A DNA stretch of 64,000 bases from an uncultured Lachnospiraceae bacterium (GTDB lineage Bacteria; Bacillota; Clostridia; Lachnospirales; Lachnospiraceae), in the NCBI GenBank assembly GCA_910580015.1, contig CAJTVT010000001.1, forward strand, positions 124,001 to 188,000. Reading direction: 5' to 3'. Below are positions 1 to 8,751 of this stretch, one piece after another. The notes beneath the pieces were generated by a model. It ran no database searches. It worked only from the letters and a program-made list of their open reading frames with translations, and was not told the origin of the DNA. The first letter of the stretch is position 1. Each line of letters starts with the position of its first letter. The translations under genes were made by a program, and so were the position numbers.

Positions 1-459
1 TAAGGTAATATAAGACCCATACCCCCAGTCTGGAAGAAACGTTCCCATCAACGGATGTTCTTCTCTAAATTTCCCCTGCACAATCCCATACAGCATTTCT
101 ATATTCACCAACGTACTTTCTTTACTGACATATACCTCTGTCACAGGCTCCTCCCACGCGCCACAGTAAATCCTGGCATACCCCTGATTGCCAGTGATTT
201 GTCCCCTTGCATACCAATCCAGGCTCTCCCCTTCTTCTGTCCCCAGTGCCCAGGATATCACCTTAAGAAACTGGCGAACATTTTCCGAAAGTTCCTCTTC
301 CTCCAGTTCCAAATGAATCTGGGCTTCTAACGCTTTGGATTTTATCATATTGTTCAACAAAAAAGCAGTTTGCCACAACGGATATGACCAGATTCCAACG
401 GTCGTAACTGCAAGGACAATCACACTGACTGCCCCAATCACAAGATATCTCTTTTTCAT
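1..459 (-). CDS. Unknown membrane-anchored protein, C-terminus outside the window
   Basis: The frame is open from an ATG at 459 to the window edge (153 codons) and keeps going. A GGGAGG Shine-Dalgarno sits 8-12 bases upstream. The product begins MKKRYLVIGAVSVIVLAV, a short basic stretch and one hydrophobic segment (about residues 5-25). This reads as an uncleaved membrane anchor or signal peptide. The rest is an acidic extracytoplasmic region rich in Glu, Trp and Tyr, with no motif I recognise. It lies downstream of serS on the same strand, but a MITE separates the two, so co-transcription is doubtful. Function unknown. The reading frame, RBS and anchor are directly visible. Confidence 0.65.
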   Translation of the reverse strand, partial: MKKRYLVIGAVSVIVLAVTTVGIWSYPLWQTAFLLNNMIKSKALEAQIHLELEEEELSENVRQFLKVISWALGTEEGESLDWYARGQITGNQGYARIYCGAWEEPVTEVYVSKESTLVNIEMLYGIVQGKFREEHPLMGTFLPDWGYGSYITL

Positions 460-560
460 CACCAGATTCCTCCCAAAACAACTCCTCAAAATGCCACTTC
501 CAGCCCATTCCAAAGGAAAATGAGCTGGAAGCGTTTTCATACACTCACAAATTCGAATAC

Positions 561-585
561 AGAAAGATTCCGAGAGTATATTCTA
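561..585. repeat. Solo right-end remnant of MITE family 1 beside copy A
   Basis: The bases AGATTCCGAGAGTATATT match the right terminal repeat of the family (AGATTCCGAGAGTACATT). They directly precede the left end of copy A and can pair with it. This suggests a remnant of an earlier neighbouring insertion. In the transcript it forms a compact hairpin just past the end of serS, which could help to terminate or stabilise that mRNA. Confidence 0.45.
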
Positions 586-748
586 ATGTACTCTCGGATT
601 CTCTTTGTGCCTGATTTTGCGAGAAGATTTTTTGTCAGATGTGCACAAATTCAGGAGGCGTACCTGGATGGTACGTTGATTAAATTTGTGTGCATTTGGC
701 GAAAAATCAGCCGTAAAAGCAGGTATAAGAGAGATTCCGAGAGTACAT
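586..748. repeat. 163-bp MITE-like palindromic element, family 1, copy A
   Basis: The element starts ATGTACTCTCGGATTCTCTT and ends with the near-complement AGAGATTCCGAGAGTACAT. It is flanked by the 4-bp direct repeat TCTA (582-585 and 749-752). A second copy of exactly the same length lies at 60357-60519 with only a few substitutions. Internal arms also pair (ATGTGCACAAATT with AAATTTGTGTGCAT, and GCGTACC with GGTACG), so the whole unit can fold into one long hairpin. It encodes no transposase. A short ORF inside it is present in both copies, but it follows from the palindrome and has no convincing RBS. Confidence 0.8.
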
Positions 749-749
749 T

Positions 750-2039
750 CTATCTTGTAGGAGGAACGATCTTCTCCTGTCCTCCCATATATGGCTGGAG
801 GGCGAGTGGGATCTTCACACTGTTGTCCTCACACAAATTATTTTCTAAAAATGCAATCAACATACGGGGTGGTGCCACCACCGTATTATTCAAGGTATGA
901 GCAAAATATTTGCCTTCCTTACCAGTAACTCGGATTTTCAGACGGCGCGCTTGGGCATCTCCCAGATTGGAACAGCTTCCCACTTCAAAATATTTTTGCT
1001 GCCTGGGGGACCATGCCTCCACATCGATCGATTTTACTTTTAAGTCTGCTAAATCGCCAGAACAACATTCCAAAGTACGCACGGGGATATCCATGGAACG
1101 AAACAGATCCACCGTGTTCTGCCACAACTTCTCAAACCACATCATGGACTCCTCTGGCTTACAAACCACAATCATTTCCTGCTTTTCAAACTGATGAATC
1201 CGATACACCCCGCGCTCCTCAATGCCATGAGCACCTTTTTCCTTTCGAAAGCAAGGAGAATAGCTGGTCAATGTCTGTGGAAGTTGTTCCTCATTTAATA
1301 TGGTATCAATAAATTTACCGATCATGGAATGTTCACTGGTTCCAATCAGATAGAGATCCTCTCCCTCAATTTTGTACATCATAGCATCCATTTCCGCAAA
1401 ACTCATAACTCCAGTCACCACATTGCTGCGGATCATAAAGGGTGGCACACAGTAAGTAAAGCCTCTGTTTACCATAAAATCTCTGGCATAGGAAATCACT
1501 GCGGAGTGCAATCTTGCAATATCTCCCATCAGATAATAGAAACCATTTCCTGCTACTTTTCTGGCACTGTCCAGATCAAGCCCTTGAAACCGTTCCATGA
1601 TCTCTGCATGATAAGGCACCTCAAAATCTGGTGTCACTGGCTCCCCATATTTCTGCACTTCCACATTCTCACTGTCATCTTTTCCAATAGGCACAGAAGG
1701 ATCAATAATATTTGGAATGGTCATCATGATTTTTGTTACTTTCTCTTGAAGTTCCCCTTCCAACACCTCAAGCTCTGCCAAACGTTTTGCTCCTGCATTC
1801 ACTTGTACTTTCATCGCTTCTGCTTCATCCCTGCGCCCCTGACCCATCAGCGCTCCAATTTGTTTGGATAATTTCTTTCGGTCTGCACGCAGCGCATCGG
1901 CTTCCTGCTGGGTCTTCCTGGCCTGGGCATCCAGCTCAATCACCTCATCCACCAACGGCAATTTGCTGTCCTGAAATTTGTTCCGAATATTCTGTTTTAC
2001 CACTTCGGGATTTTCTCTTAAAAACTTTAAATCAATCAT
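750..2039 (-). CDS. serS: Seryl-tRNA synthetase
   Basis: Charges tRNA-Ser with serine in the cytoplasm and supplies the precursor for selenocysteine and formyl-Met-independent translation. The product is 429 residues, the usual length. The N-terminal antiparallel coiled-coil tRNA-binding arm covers about residues 25-110. The class II catalytic core follows: motif 2 in the region of SPCFRKEKGAHG, and motif 3 at NNTVVAPPRMLIAFLEN near the C-terminus. I place the start at MIDLKFLREN because AGGAGG lies 6 bases upstream; a start 27 bases earlier has no RBS. No T-box leader fits in the short 5' region. The TAG stop lies inside the 4-bp target duplication of the MITE at 586-748, so the mobile element abuts the reading frame. 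Confidence 0.97.
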   Translation of the reverse strand: MIDLKFLRENPEVVKQNIRNKFQDSKLPLVDEVIELDAQARKTQQEADALRADRKKLSKQIGALMGQGRRDEAEAMKVQVNAGAKRLAELEVLEGELQEKVTKIMMTIPNIIDPSVPIGKDDSENVEVQKYGEPVTPDFEVPYHAEIMERFQGLDLDSARKVAGNGFYYLMGDIARLHSAVISYARDFMVNRGFTYCVPPFMIRSNVVTGVMSFAEMDAMMYKIEGEDLYLIGTSEHSMIGKFIDTILNEEQLPQTLTSYSPCFRKEKGAHGIEERGVYRIHQFEKQEMIVVCKPEESMMWFEKLWQNTVDLFRSMDIPVRTLECCSGDLADLKVKSIDVEAWSPRQQKYFEVGSCSNLGDAQARRLKIRVTGKEGKYFAHTLNNTVVAPPRMLIAFLENNLCEDNSVKIPLALQPYMGGQEKIVPPTR

Positions 2040-2107
2040 GATTTTCCTCCTGAAATAATCTATCATTCAATGGTATTTTATACCTGCCCTTTGCCCCAAT
2101 TGTATTT

Positions 2108-2136
2108 ATTATATCCTAAATATAGCGGAATTACAA
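2108..2136 (-). promoter_or_regulatory. Sigma-A-type promoter for serS
   Basis: On the minus strand, TTGTAA is followed by a 17-base spacer and TATAAT, about 70 bases upstream of the serS start. It fits a monocistronic serS transcript. Confidence 0.6.
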
Positions 2137-2160
2137 CACTCACAATCTTTCTAACTTTGA

Positions 2161-4995
2161 CTATCTTTCTAACTTTGTCAGCAAAAATTGTTCTTCTTCC
2201 ACATCAAGAAGATCACCTTTGATCATTTTGGAAGCAACTTCTCTGGCTCTCTCCTGCCGCATCACAATAAGGGTGGAATAATAACTTTCGATACTGTTGA
2301 TGGTTTCCAATGCTTCCTGAATTATATCCTTATCAATCTCACTGGCATGGGTTCTCTGGTCACAAATCCATCCCAATGCAAGAATACAGCAGGTCAACTC
2401 TTCACTGACAAGATTTCCCACAAGGATCGCATTGCACAATTTCTTTACAATCCTGCCTTCCGCCTGGGCAGAAAGTATAGAATTGCCATCTTTGCGGAGC
2501 GCGATTCCTATGGCATAGGCACTAAATTGCAGATTACTTCCTAAATGCTTGATAGACTGACTTACATCTCTTTCAAATTCTTCCTGAAGCCACTGCAAAT
2601 CTGTCCTGGTCTTGGCATGGGTGTACAGACATGCCTGTAAATACCTGGTGGAATCATGAATTGCAGAAAGTTTGCTTAATTGATCCATATTTGCGCAAAT
2701 GCTCAGTGTATAAATTGCCTGGATATTGGTGGATACTTTGGGTCCTCCTTTGAACAATCCATGCAAATCTGCGCTGATCTGACTCATACAAACAGTCGCC
2801 AGCCTTCTTCTTTCGGAATCACTCCAAGACGTTCCTATTTTTCGTGCTATCGTAAACAATCTCTGTCTTGCCTCTTCTGATGTTACATTGGTCAGTGCAT
2901 CCAATATCACCTCTGAAAAATCTTCCTTGTTCCCTGCAAAACAAATGCTGTTAACACAGGCAGAAATTCTTTTTGCAATACTGCTCTTTTCGGATTTATT
3001 TTTGCATTTCTCGTAATTCTGACAGAGCTGTAACATATTATTCACTTCGGCTTTAGGTTGCAGAGAGCTTCCACTTGGGGCCATAAATTTCGCTTTGATT
3101 TTGGACCGCTCACTGTTGTCAATTGAGATCTCCACATAGCCTTCCTCAATCTTGTCCTTTCCAGCTTCATCCCTGCTGGTCCAGGCTTTCATTGTAATCA
3201 CTTTATTGCTGCCCATGTGAATCATAAATGCTACATATGCTCCATTGACGTAATGATCTTTAAAAGAAATATTTCCATTTGCAATAATTCGATATGTGCC
3301 ATCAATATTCTGACTCTTAATGGGAATCGCAATCATACTCTGCCCTGGCTCCACACGAAAGCCTGTCATCACAGGCGAGGTGTATGGCAACTCTGCACCT
3401 GTTGGAATAATCATATGAACAGCGCCGTTTTTCACGCCAAGATACAGACTGTCATTTAGGATGCTACTCCCCCATTGAATGGCCATCATTGGCATGGCGG
3501 CCTTAGGTGCAGCGGCTGTTGCCAAATTCGATTGTGTGTTCTTCTCCCAAAGATCTTCCTGTTTTATTGGGGATGTCTCTTCGCTGTCCCCAAACATCCT
3601 CATGTCTTCCTGCATTTCTTCGTATTTATGTAAATAATAATGGTATACGGCTGCCCCTCTTGCAACTGCCTGATCTGGGTCCAGCGCAACGATTGGCTCG
3701 AATCCAAAAAACTCTTTCAGGCGATCCGTAACCATGTAGAACTTCGACATTCCTCCATTTACAATCACTGCATCTACCTTGACATCTTCCTGTCCTATTT
3801 TTTCAGATGCTTTCTTGAGTACATCCAAAATTGGATAAATAATATTTCTTGTATTGGTAATTTGATCCAGTCTTTTGTAGTCGCTATATGACAAATCTTC
3901 TGCCATAAAAACAGACAAAATCTGTTCTATCTCCTCTTTGGTAAATGTATCATCATAGGAATATCCGATCCCTCCCATATTTCCGCCTATATTAAGTTCT
4001 ATTTCATCATCGTCATCATCCCAGCCGGAACTATAATCTTCTCCACACCGTTCATTCAAATCTAATTTTAAATTTTCGGCATAAACCCTTAACTGGGGCA
4101 TAATCACTTTTTCCTCCTGCCTTAACTTAAGGACAACATCCGGATAGTCGGCAAACTGCTTTAAATACCTTTCATACATTGTCTTTGCAATTTCTTCGTC
4201 AAAGTCGTCGCCGCCTAATAAAGTGTAACGATTTGTTGCTATTTCATCTACTTTGAGGACATCATGGTTATCTTCCCTTCTTTTTAATTCGTGCATAGTG
4301 ATATCAAGCGTTCCTCCGCCCAAATCAAACACAAGCACCCGTTTTTTCTCACTTAAATCTAAAATGCAGCTTGGAACCTCGCCATTACGAATTTGATTTA
4401 TCAAATCATAAATCACAGCATTGGGTTCCGATAGCAGAACTGGACGTTCCGTCCCATCTGCATTTTTGACTTTAATTCCAGCTAATTCCGCTGCATCCCG
4501 CGTTGCTTTGCACATGGCGGAGTCAAAATTTGCAGGTACCGTAATGACAACATCCGTAATATCACAACGATACACCTTTGATGCCTCCCTCAGCATATGC
4601 TTCAAAATACGCGATGAGATTTGAGCAGGGGTCTTATCCTGAATATCTGGAGACAGTCCCTCCGCCAAAGGTCTCCCCATCTGACTTTTGATCGATTTTG
4701 CCACCAAATGAGGACGCAGTGGATATTGCATTTTTGCGAAATCTCCCACCAAAGGTTCATAATTCTTTTCTTGCCTGTAATAGATACAGGAAGGTAGTGT
4801 GGGCTTTTTCTGCGTGGTCAGCTTTACCTCCCCAGATATGGCACTATACATTTCTACACCTCTTGAAATCTCTACCACCTTACTGACCACATCGCCATTC
4901 GGCTTTTCATTGGTAGTTGCCAGAACAGAATTGGTCGTACCCAAATCCACCCCGACACATAGATTATTATGTTCTCCTTTTAACAAATCTCCCAT
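2161..4995 (-). CDS. Hsp70-family (DnaK-like) ATPase with long helical C-terminal extension
   Basis: A 944-residue Hsp70-type protein, much longer than DnaK (about 610-640). The actin-fold ATPase motifs are all visible: phosphate-1 GVDLGTTNS (about 15-23), phosphate-2 FDLGGGTLDI (223-232), LGGDDFD (260-266), the adenosine-site NGGMSK (413-418) and DPDQAVARGAA (439-449). A poly-Asp loop (about 325-330) is inserted in the ATPase domain. After a degenerate substrate-binding-like beta region (about 520-650), the last 300 residues are helical and unlike DnaK. The usual C-terminal EEVD or lid signature is absent. The start codon shares its A with the stop of the upstream GrpE-like gene (TAATG), implying translational coupling. 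No DnaJ gene is nearby. Likely a specialised, non-housekeeping chaperone; client unknown. Confidence 0.88.
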   Translation of the reverse strand: MGDLLKGEHNNLCVGVDLGTTNSVLATTNEKPNGDVVSKVVEISRGVEMYSAISGEVKLTTQKKPTLPSCIYYRQEKNYEPLVGDFAKMQYPLRPHLVAKSIKSQMGRPLAEGLSPDIQDKTPAQISSRILKHMLREASKVYRCDITDVVITVPANFDSAMCKATRDAAELAGIKVKNADGTERPVLLSEPNAVIYDLINQIRNGEVPSCILDLSEKKRVLVFDLGGGTLDITMHELKRREDNHDVLKVDEIATNRYTLLGGDDFDEEIAKTMYERYLKQFADYPDVVLKLRQEEKVIMPQLRVYAENLKLDLNERCGEDYSSGWDDDDDEIELNIGGNMGGIGYSYDDTFTKEEIEQILSVFMAEDLSYSDYKRLDQITNTRNIIYPILDVLKKASEKIGQEDVKVDAVIVNGGMSKFYMVTDRLKEFFGFEPIVALDPDQAVARGAAVYHYYLHKYEEMQEDMRMFGDSEETSPIKQEDLWEKNTQSNLATAAAPKAAMPMMAIQWGSSILNDSLYLGVKNGAVHMIIPTGAELPYTSPVMTGFRVEPGQSMIAIPIKSQNIDGTYRIIANGNISFKDHYVNGAYVAFMIHMGSNKVITMKAWTSRDEAGKDKIEEGYVEISIDNSERSKIKAKFMAPSGSSLQPKAEVNNMLQLCQNYEKCKNKSEKSSIAKRISACVNSICFAGNKEDFSEVILDALTNVTSEEARQRLFTIARKIGTSWSDSERRRLATVCMSQISADLHGLFKGGPKVSTNIQAIYTLSICANMDQLSKLSAIHDSTRYLQACLYTHAKTRTDLQWLQEEFERDVSQSIKHLGSNLQFSAYAIGIALRKDGNSILSAQAEGRIVKKLCNAILVGNLVSEELTCCILALGWICDQRTHASEIDKDIIQEALETINSIESYYSTLIVMRQERAREVASKMIKGDLLDVEEEQFLLTKLER

Positions 4996-6089
4996 TATTC
5001 TTCCTCCTTTACTTTTGGCCTGGAAATTTGCAGTTCCTTGTCTTTATATACCCAACCAGGGGAAACTACTTTTACTGTTTTCTTTTCCTCTGGTGTGATA
5101 AACGGTGTTCCCTCATAATTGCAAAATTCAACGTCCGATGCGGTAACTTCCTGTGTAGAATCTATCTTCATAATTGGTTCAATATGGCTGTCCCGAACAA
5201 ACTGGATTAGCTTTTTTACCATGATCAACAGGCCATTTATTTCAATTGGAAGTTTAAAATTGTTCTTTCTCAATTCATTGACTCCCTTTCTGACCACCAG
5301 AAGTTCATCTAAAATACAGCCATATTTTTCAGAATTTAACTTGGCAAAAAAGTCTGCAAGCTCTTTTATTTTGCTGGCCTGAAGCTGCTCCTCAAACTCA
5401 TCCTGCAAATCCTGCAACATGGTATTGGTTCTCTCCAATGTATTCTCCAATTGCGCAATCCTGCGCAGTGCCTGTTCATAGGACATTTTATTCTCTGGCT
5501 TGCTACTCTTTTGTTTCTTTTTTTCTTCCTCCCGATATTGCGGGAATCCATACACATCACTGACCGCATCTGAAATATCATAAAAATAATACCTGGCTAA
5601 CGTATTTCCCAACAAATGCAAGCTATCTGTATCGTCAAAGCAATCAATTTCTGGATATTTCTCATAAATCATAATCACAGCCATTCGATCCTGGGAATCA
5701 TGCCTTTTCCCGTTTTTCAACGATGGCTCTTTGCGGATTTTTTCAAATTTATCAAAAGAATCCCGTTTTCCCTGAACCGCCCCTGCAAAACACTCTGCCA
5801 CTTCCTCTGCCCACTGCAAAAGTTCCTTGCGTTCCATCGGATTAGCCATACGGCGATTCCGAAAAATTTGTATAACCTCATCCCCGGTCATATCGTATCC
5901 ATACTTATCATTCATCTTTACCGCACATTCCGTGGGACCCATGTCGAAATCAAAGCAAATAATCGAAAATATCCTATTTTCTTTTACAATATCTTCCTTT
6001 ACCTGGCTCCCCCGTTTTGCCTTTCGAACCATAGCCTCATGCATTTGCTGTACTACCTCTTTTACTTTTTGATTGTTAATGTTTATCAT
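4995..6089 (-). CDS. GrpE-like protein with unknown N-terminal domain
   Basis: The product is 364 residues. GGAGG lies 7 bases upstream of the chosen ATG (MININNQ); an upstream in-frame start has no RBS and overlaps the previous gene. Residues 1-180 form an unknown domain with several aromatic and Asp residues. A Lys/Glu-rich linker leads to a coiled coil (about 202-241, ALRRIAQLENTLERTNTMLQ), then a helical region. A small C-terminal beta region ends VKVVSPGWVYKDKELQISRP. This resembles the GrpE terminal pattern (V..V..PGY...DRVLRPA.V). Coiled coil plus beta wing beside an Hsp70 gene supports a nucleotide-exchange role, which is inference. It sits 19 bases after the MBL gene and is coupled to the Hsp70 gene. 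Confidence 0.7.
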   Translation of the reverse strand: MININNQKVKEVVQQMHEAMVRKAKRGSQVKEDIVKENRIFSIICFDFDMGPTECAVKMNDKYGYDMTGDEVIQIFRNRRMANPMERKELLQWAEEVAECFAGAVQGKRDSFDKFEKIRKEPSLKNGKRHDSQDRMAVIMIYEKYPEIDCFDDTDSLHLLGNTLARYYFYDISDAVSDVYGFPQYREEEKKKQKSSKPENKMSYEQALRRIAQLENTLERTNTMLQDLQDEFEEQLQASKIKELADFFAKLNSEKYGCILDELLVVRKGVNELRKNNFKLPIEINGLLIMVKKLIQFVRDSHIEPIMKIDSTQEVTASDVEFCNYEGTPFITPEEKKTVKVVSPGWVYKDKELQISRPKVKEEE

Positions 6090-6108
6090 CCCAATTCCTC
6101 CAAATCTT

Positions 6109-7263
6109 TTATAATCTATAGATTTCTTTTTCTTCTGCAAATATGAATTGTGTCCTGCACTCACTGTCTGCCATCATAGCCTGCTCAATGGTACTGTCAA
6201 ACACCGAATATTCCTTTGCACAATGAACGACTAATGCCTGTTTGGGGTTTACTTTTTTGATAAATTTTTTCATTTCATCAAAATCCTCATGCAGGGAAAA
6301 ATGAACCTTTACCTCCTGATAAAATCCAAATCCTCTGCTTCTTGGGTCAGATGTAACATAGATATGTGGCTCCTTTGGTATCTCTTCTCCCATCACTTTG
6401 TTATACTGATTTAAGATTGGTATGGACAACTTCTCCATCTTGGAGACAATCCTCATCACGCTTCCGTCCACATAAATAGGTATTCCAGAATGATTTCGCT
6501 CATTTAACACTTTTAAAAACTCAATTCCCTTGCTCAACTGTGCCACATTGCAAAGAATAGATTGCTGTCTGCTCTCTACACTCTTTAACACATAATGCAC
6601 TGTTCGATAAAGCTTGTCTGCCTTCTTCGCATAATCTGGATGTTTAGCATGAAGGCCACACATAATAATGGTATCTATCTGGATATTACTTGGAATCAAA
6701 CATCCTCCAGTAAGCAACGTACTGTCTAAAGAATAGTCCCCAGTGTATAAAATCTTTCTTTTCCCCGTATCAAAGAGTATCATCATAGCCCCCGGAATAT
6801 GACCTGCTGGAAAAAATAATACCTTATACTTCCCAAAATCCATCTTCTGCATATAGCTTACAGTTGCCACTTTCTCAAGCAGACTCTTTGCCGCGAGTCG
6901 CGCCCCTTCATTTTTAACATTTCTTCCATTAAAATACAATTTGTCATATAGCTGAAACTCTGACAAAAGTTTCGTGATCTCTGTCATATACACATCTGCT
7001 CGGTTTGCATGTTTCATTAATTTGAGCAGATAACCAACGTGGTCTGCATGTGCATGTGAAATGTAGATTTGATTAATCTGGCTCATAGATTGAAGAAACG
7101 GCGATGTAACCAGCGTATAAAAATCTGGTTCAAACTCCATGCCATTCTCCCTCCCCACCCCAGCATCTAGTATGATGTTGGTATCACAGATCCGCAGATA
7201 ATAACAGCTTGCCCCGACTCGTTGGCCTCCGCCGAGTGGCATAAAATAGATATCCTGCTCCAT
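6109..7263 (-). CDS. Metallo-beta-lactamase fold protein with beta-CASP-like features
   Basis: A 384-residue MBL-fold hydrolase. The zinc ligands appear intact: HAHADHVG (70-77), H155 in PAGHIPG and D177 in YTGDYS. The C-terminal part has the order of motifs seen in beta-CASP RNA nucleases: SLHEDFDEMKKF (324-335) and the final histidine in VVHC (348). The GPGTGM-type signature of CPSF-like nucleases is absent. No signal peptide is present, so it should be cytoplasmic. It is the first gene of the operon, with AAGGAG upstream and a consensus promoter. Substrate unknown: RNA processing is the family-based guess, and a small-molecule hydrolase cannot be excluded. Confidence 0.82.
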   Translation of the reverse strand: MEQDIYFMPLGGGQRVGASCYYLRICDTNIILDAGVGRENGMEFEPDFYTLVTSPFLQSMSQINQIYISHAHADHVGYLLKLMKHANRADVYMTEITKLLSEFQLYDKLYFNGRNVKNEGARLAAKSLLEKVATVSYMQKMDFGKYKVLFFPAGHIPGAMMILFDTGKRKILYTGDYSLDSTLLTGGCLIPSNIQIDTIIMCGLHAKHPDYAKKADKLYRTVHYVLKSVESRQQSILCNVAQLSKGIEFLKVLNERNHSGIPIYVDGSVMRIVSKMEKLSIPILNQYNKVMGEEIPKEPHIYVTSDPRSRGFGFYQEVKVHFSLHEDFDEMKKFIKKVNPKQALVVHCAKEYSVFDSTIEQAMMADSECRTQFIFAEEKEIYRL

Positions 7264-7369
7264 TCTCTCTCCTTATTCTTCGTATGCAATATACTCCTGT
7301 ACCATAATCTCCCTTCCCCATAGGAACCTTCCATTCTATGGTTTTATGGCTGTTTTTCCTATTTTTATC

Positions 7370-7398
7370 ATTATAAGTGTTCTGGCAAATGATGTCAA
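7370..7398 (-). promoter_or_regulatory. Consensus promoter of the MBL/GrpE-like/Hsp70 operon
   Basis: On the minus strand, a perfect TTGACA, a 17-base spacer and a perfect TATAAT lie about 105 bases upstream of the MBL gene. No CIRCE-type inverted repeat (TTAGCACTC-N9-GAGTGCTAA) is seen, so the operon does not look HrcA-controlled. Confidence 0.75.
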
Positions 7399-7412
7399 TT
7401 TATATCAGATAC

Positions 7413-7449
7413 AAAAAAGGACACTTTCGTTCCTGAAAATGCCCTTTTC
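7413..7449 (-). terminator. Intrinsic terminator of the exporter operon
   Basis: On the minus strand a 14-bp stem (AAAAGGGCATTTTC with GAAAGTGTCCTTTT) and a 6-base loop are followed by a T run. It lies 36 bases after the permease stop codon. Confidence 0.85.
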
Positions 7450-7485
7450 ATCCATTATAATCTCATCTTACTCTTTTCCAAAATT

Positions 7486-8739
7486 TTATTCATGACGCAA
7501 TGCCTCAATGGGATCCAGATTTGCCGCCTTATAGGAGGGCAGCAGACCAAATACAATTCCAATCACCATAGAGAATATTACTGCAAGCACAGCAGCCGGA
7601 ACGCTGATTGACACCAATGTTCCAGTAACCTTAGAAATAACCTCCGCCAGTACAATACCGACAATCACTCCGACTAATCCACCCAGACTGGTAAGTACAG
7701 CAGCCTCTGTCAAAAACTGGCCAAGCACTTTTCCCTTCCGAGCACCAATTGCTTTTTTTAGTCCAATTTCCTGGGTACGTTCTGTGACAGACACCAGCAT
7801 AATATTCATAACGCCGATTCCACCCACCAGCAAGGAGATCCCAGCGATCCAAATAAGCATCGTGTTCGTAGACTGCCCAAGCTTTTGCAAATCCTCAGCC
7901 TGTTTGAGCAGATCGTCCGCCTTATATTTCATTGTCTCATCTGTCACGGATAAACCCGAATTTAACAATGCTGCGGCCTGTTTTCCTGCAACCGTCATAT
8001 TGTCCACACTATCAAGGCTTAATACCAATGACTGGGGCTCATCAAATCCATAGAGCAGTGGCCAAGCAGTATCTGGTACATAAACGGTTCCAGTACTATT
8101 CTCTGCATACGTATAATAATCCTCCATACTGTTAATGACAGGTTCAAACTTGGAAGCCTTAGAAATAACACCAATTACAATGAAAGGTTCTCGTTGAATC
8201 TCCACAGTCTTTCCTACTGGATCTTCCCCCTGAAACAATGATTCTGAAGAATTTTCATCCAGCAGAACTACCTTTCGAAACTGCTTAAAATCTGATTCGG
8301 TAAATCCTCTTCCCTGCTTTATGATATAATTGCAGGCATCCAGATAATTGTGGTCAATTCCAAATATTTTGCCACCAGACAATCCAGTATTTTTATAGTA
8401 CACGACGTTGTATGCGTCTCTGGCTGTGTAGAGTGCAGCTCCTTCTACGTGTTTTAAGTCAAGCATCTCTTTCCTGGTTTTCTCAGAAATAACAGGGACT
8501 CCATCTGGAACTCCATTGTAATCTATCTCATATGTATAGTCCCCTTGATAAAGTCGTATATTCACCGTATTGTCCCCAGAACCAATTAAGTTTTCCTTAA
8601 TCTGTTCATTGGTTCCCTTGATGGTTGAAACAATAGCAATGATGGCCGCTATACCGATAATAATACCCAACATCGTAAGGAAGGAACGCATTTTATGTGA
8701 CCACAATCCCTGAAAAGACAATCTGATATTTTCTAACAT
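7486..8739 (-). CDS. MacB/FtsX-type ABC exporter permease
   Basis: A 417-residue permease: one N-terminal membrane helix (about 17-39, in MRSFLTMLGIIIGIAAIIAI), a large extracellular MacB-like periplasmic core domain (about 45-270), then three C-terminal helices ending ...LLPSYKAANLDPIEALRHE. The final PIEALR motif is typical of the MacB/FtsX family. It should work with the ATPase at 10451-11140 and the adaptors, exporting a peptide or lipophilic compound. The start is uncertain: ATG at 8739 gives the standard N-terminus, but the only Shine-Dalgarno (TTGAGG) is 13 bases away and closer to an in-frame GTG at 8748. That sequence is buried in the hairpin at 8752-8787. Confidence 0.93.
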   Translation of the reverse strand: MLENIRLSFQGLWSHKMRSFLTMLGIIIGIAAIIAIVSTIKGTNEQIKENLIGSGDNTVNIRLYQGDYTYEIDYNGVPDGVPVISEKTRKEMLDLKHVEGAALYTARDAYNVVYYKNTGLSGGKIFGIDHNYLDACNYIIKQGRGFTESDFKQFRKVVLLDENSSESLFQGEDPVGKTVEIQREPFIVIGVISKASKFEPVINSMEDYYTYAENSTGTVYVPDTAWPLLYGFDEPQSLVLSLDSVDNMTVAGKQAAALLNSGLSVTDETMKYKADDLLKQAEDLQKLGQSTNTMLIWIAGISLLVGGIGVMNIMLVSVTERTQEIGLKKAIGARKGKVLGQFLTEAAVLTSLGGLVGVIVGIVLAEVISKVTGTLVSISVPAAVLAVIFSMVIGIVFGLLPSYKAANLDPIEALRHE

Positions 8740-8751
8740 AATTTGCACCAA

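Noticed and set aside
520..900. Plus-strand ORF through MITE copy A (also seen at 60357-60605 in copy B).
   Set aside because: The shared part (MYSRILF...) is just the translation of the palindrome, has no RBS, and in copy A continues into the antisense strand of serS.
2040..2160. T-box leader upstream of serS.
   Set aside because: The region is too short and has no AGGGTGG-type T-box sequence or antiterminator pair.
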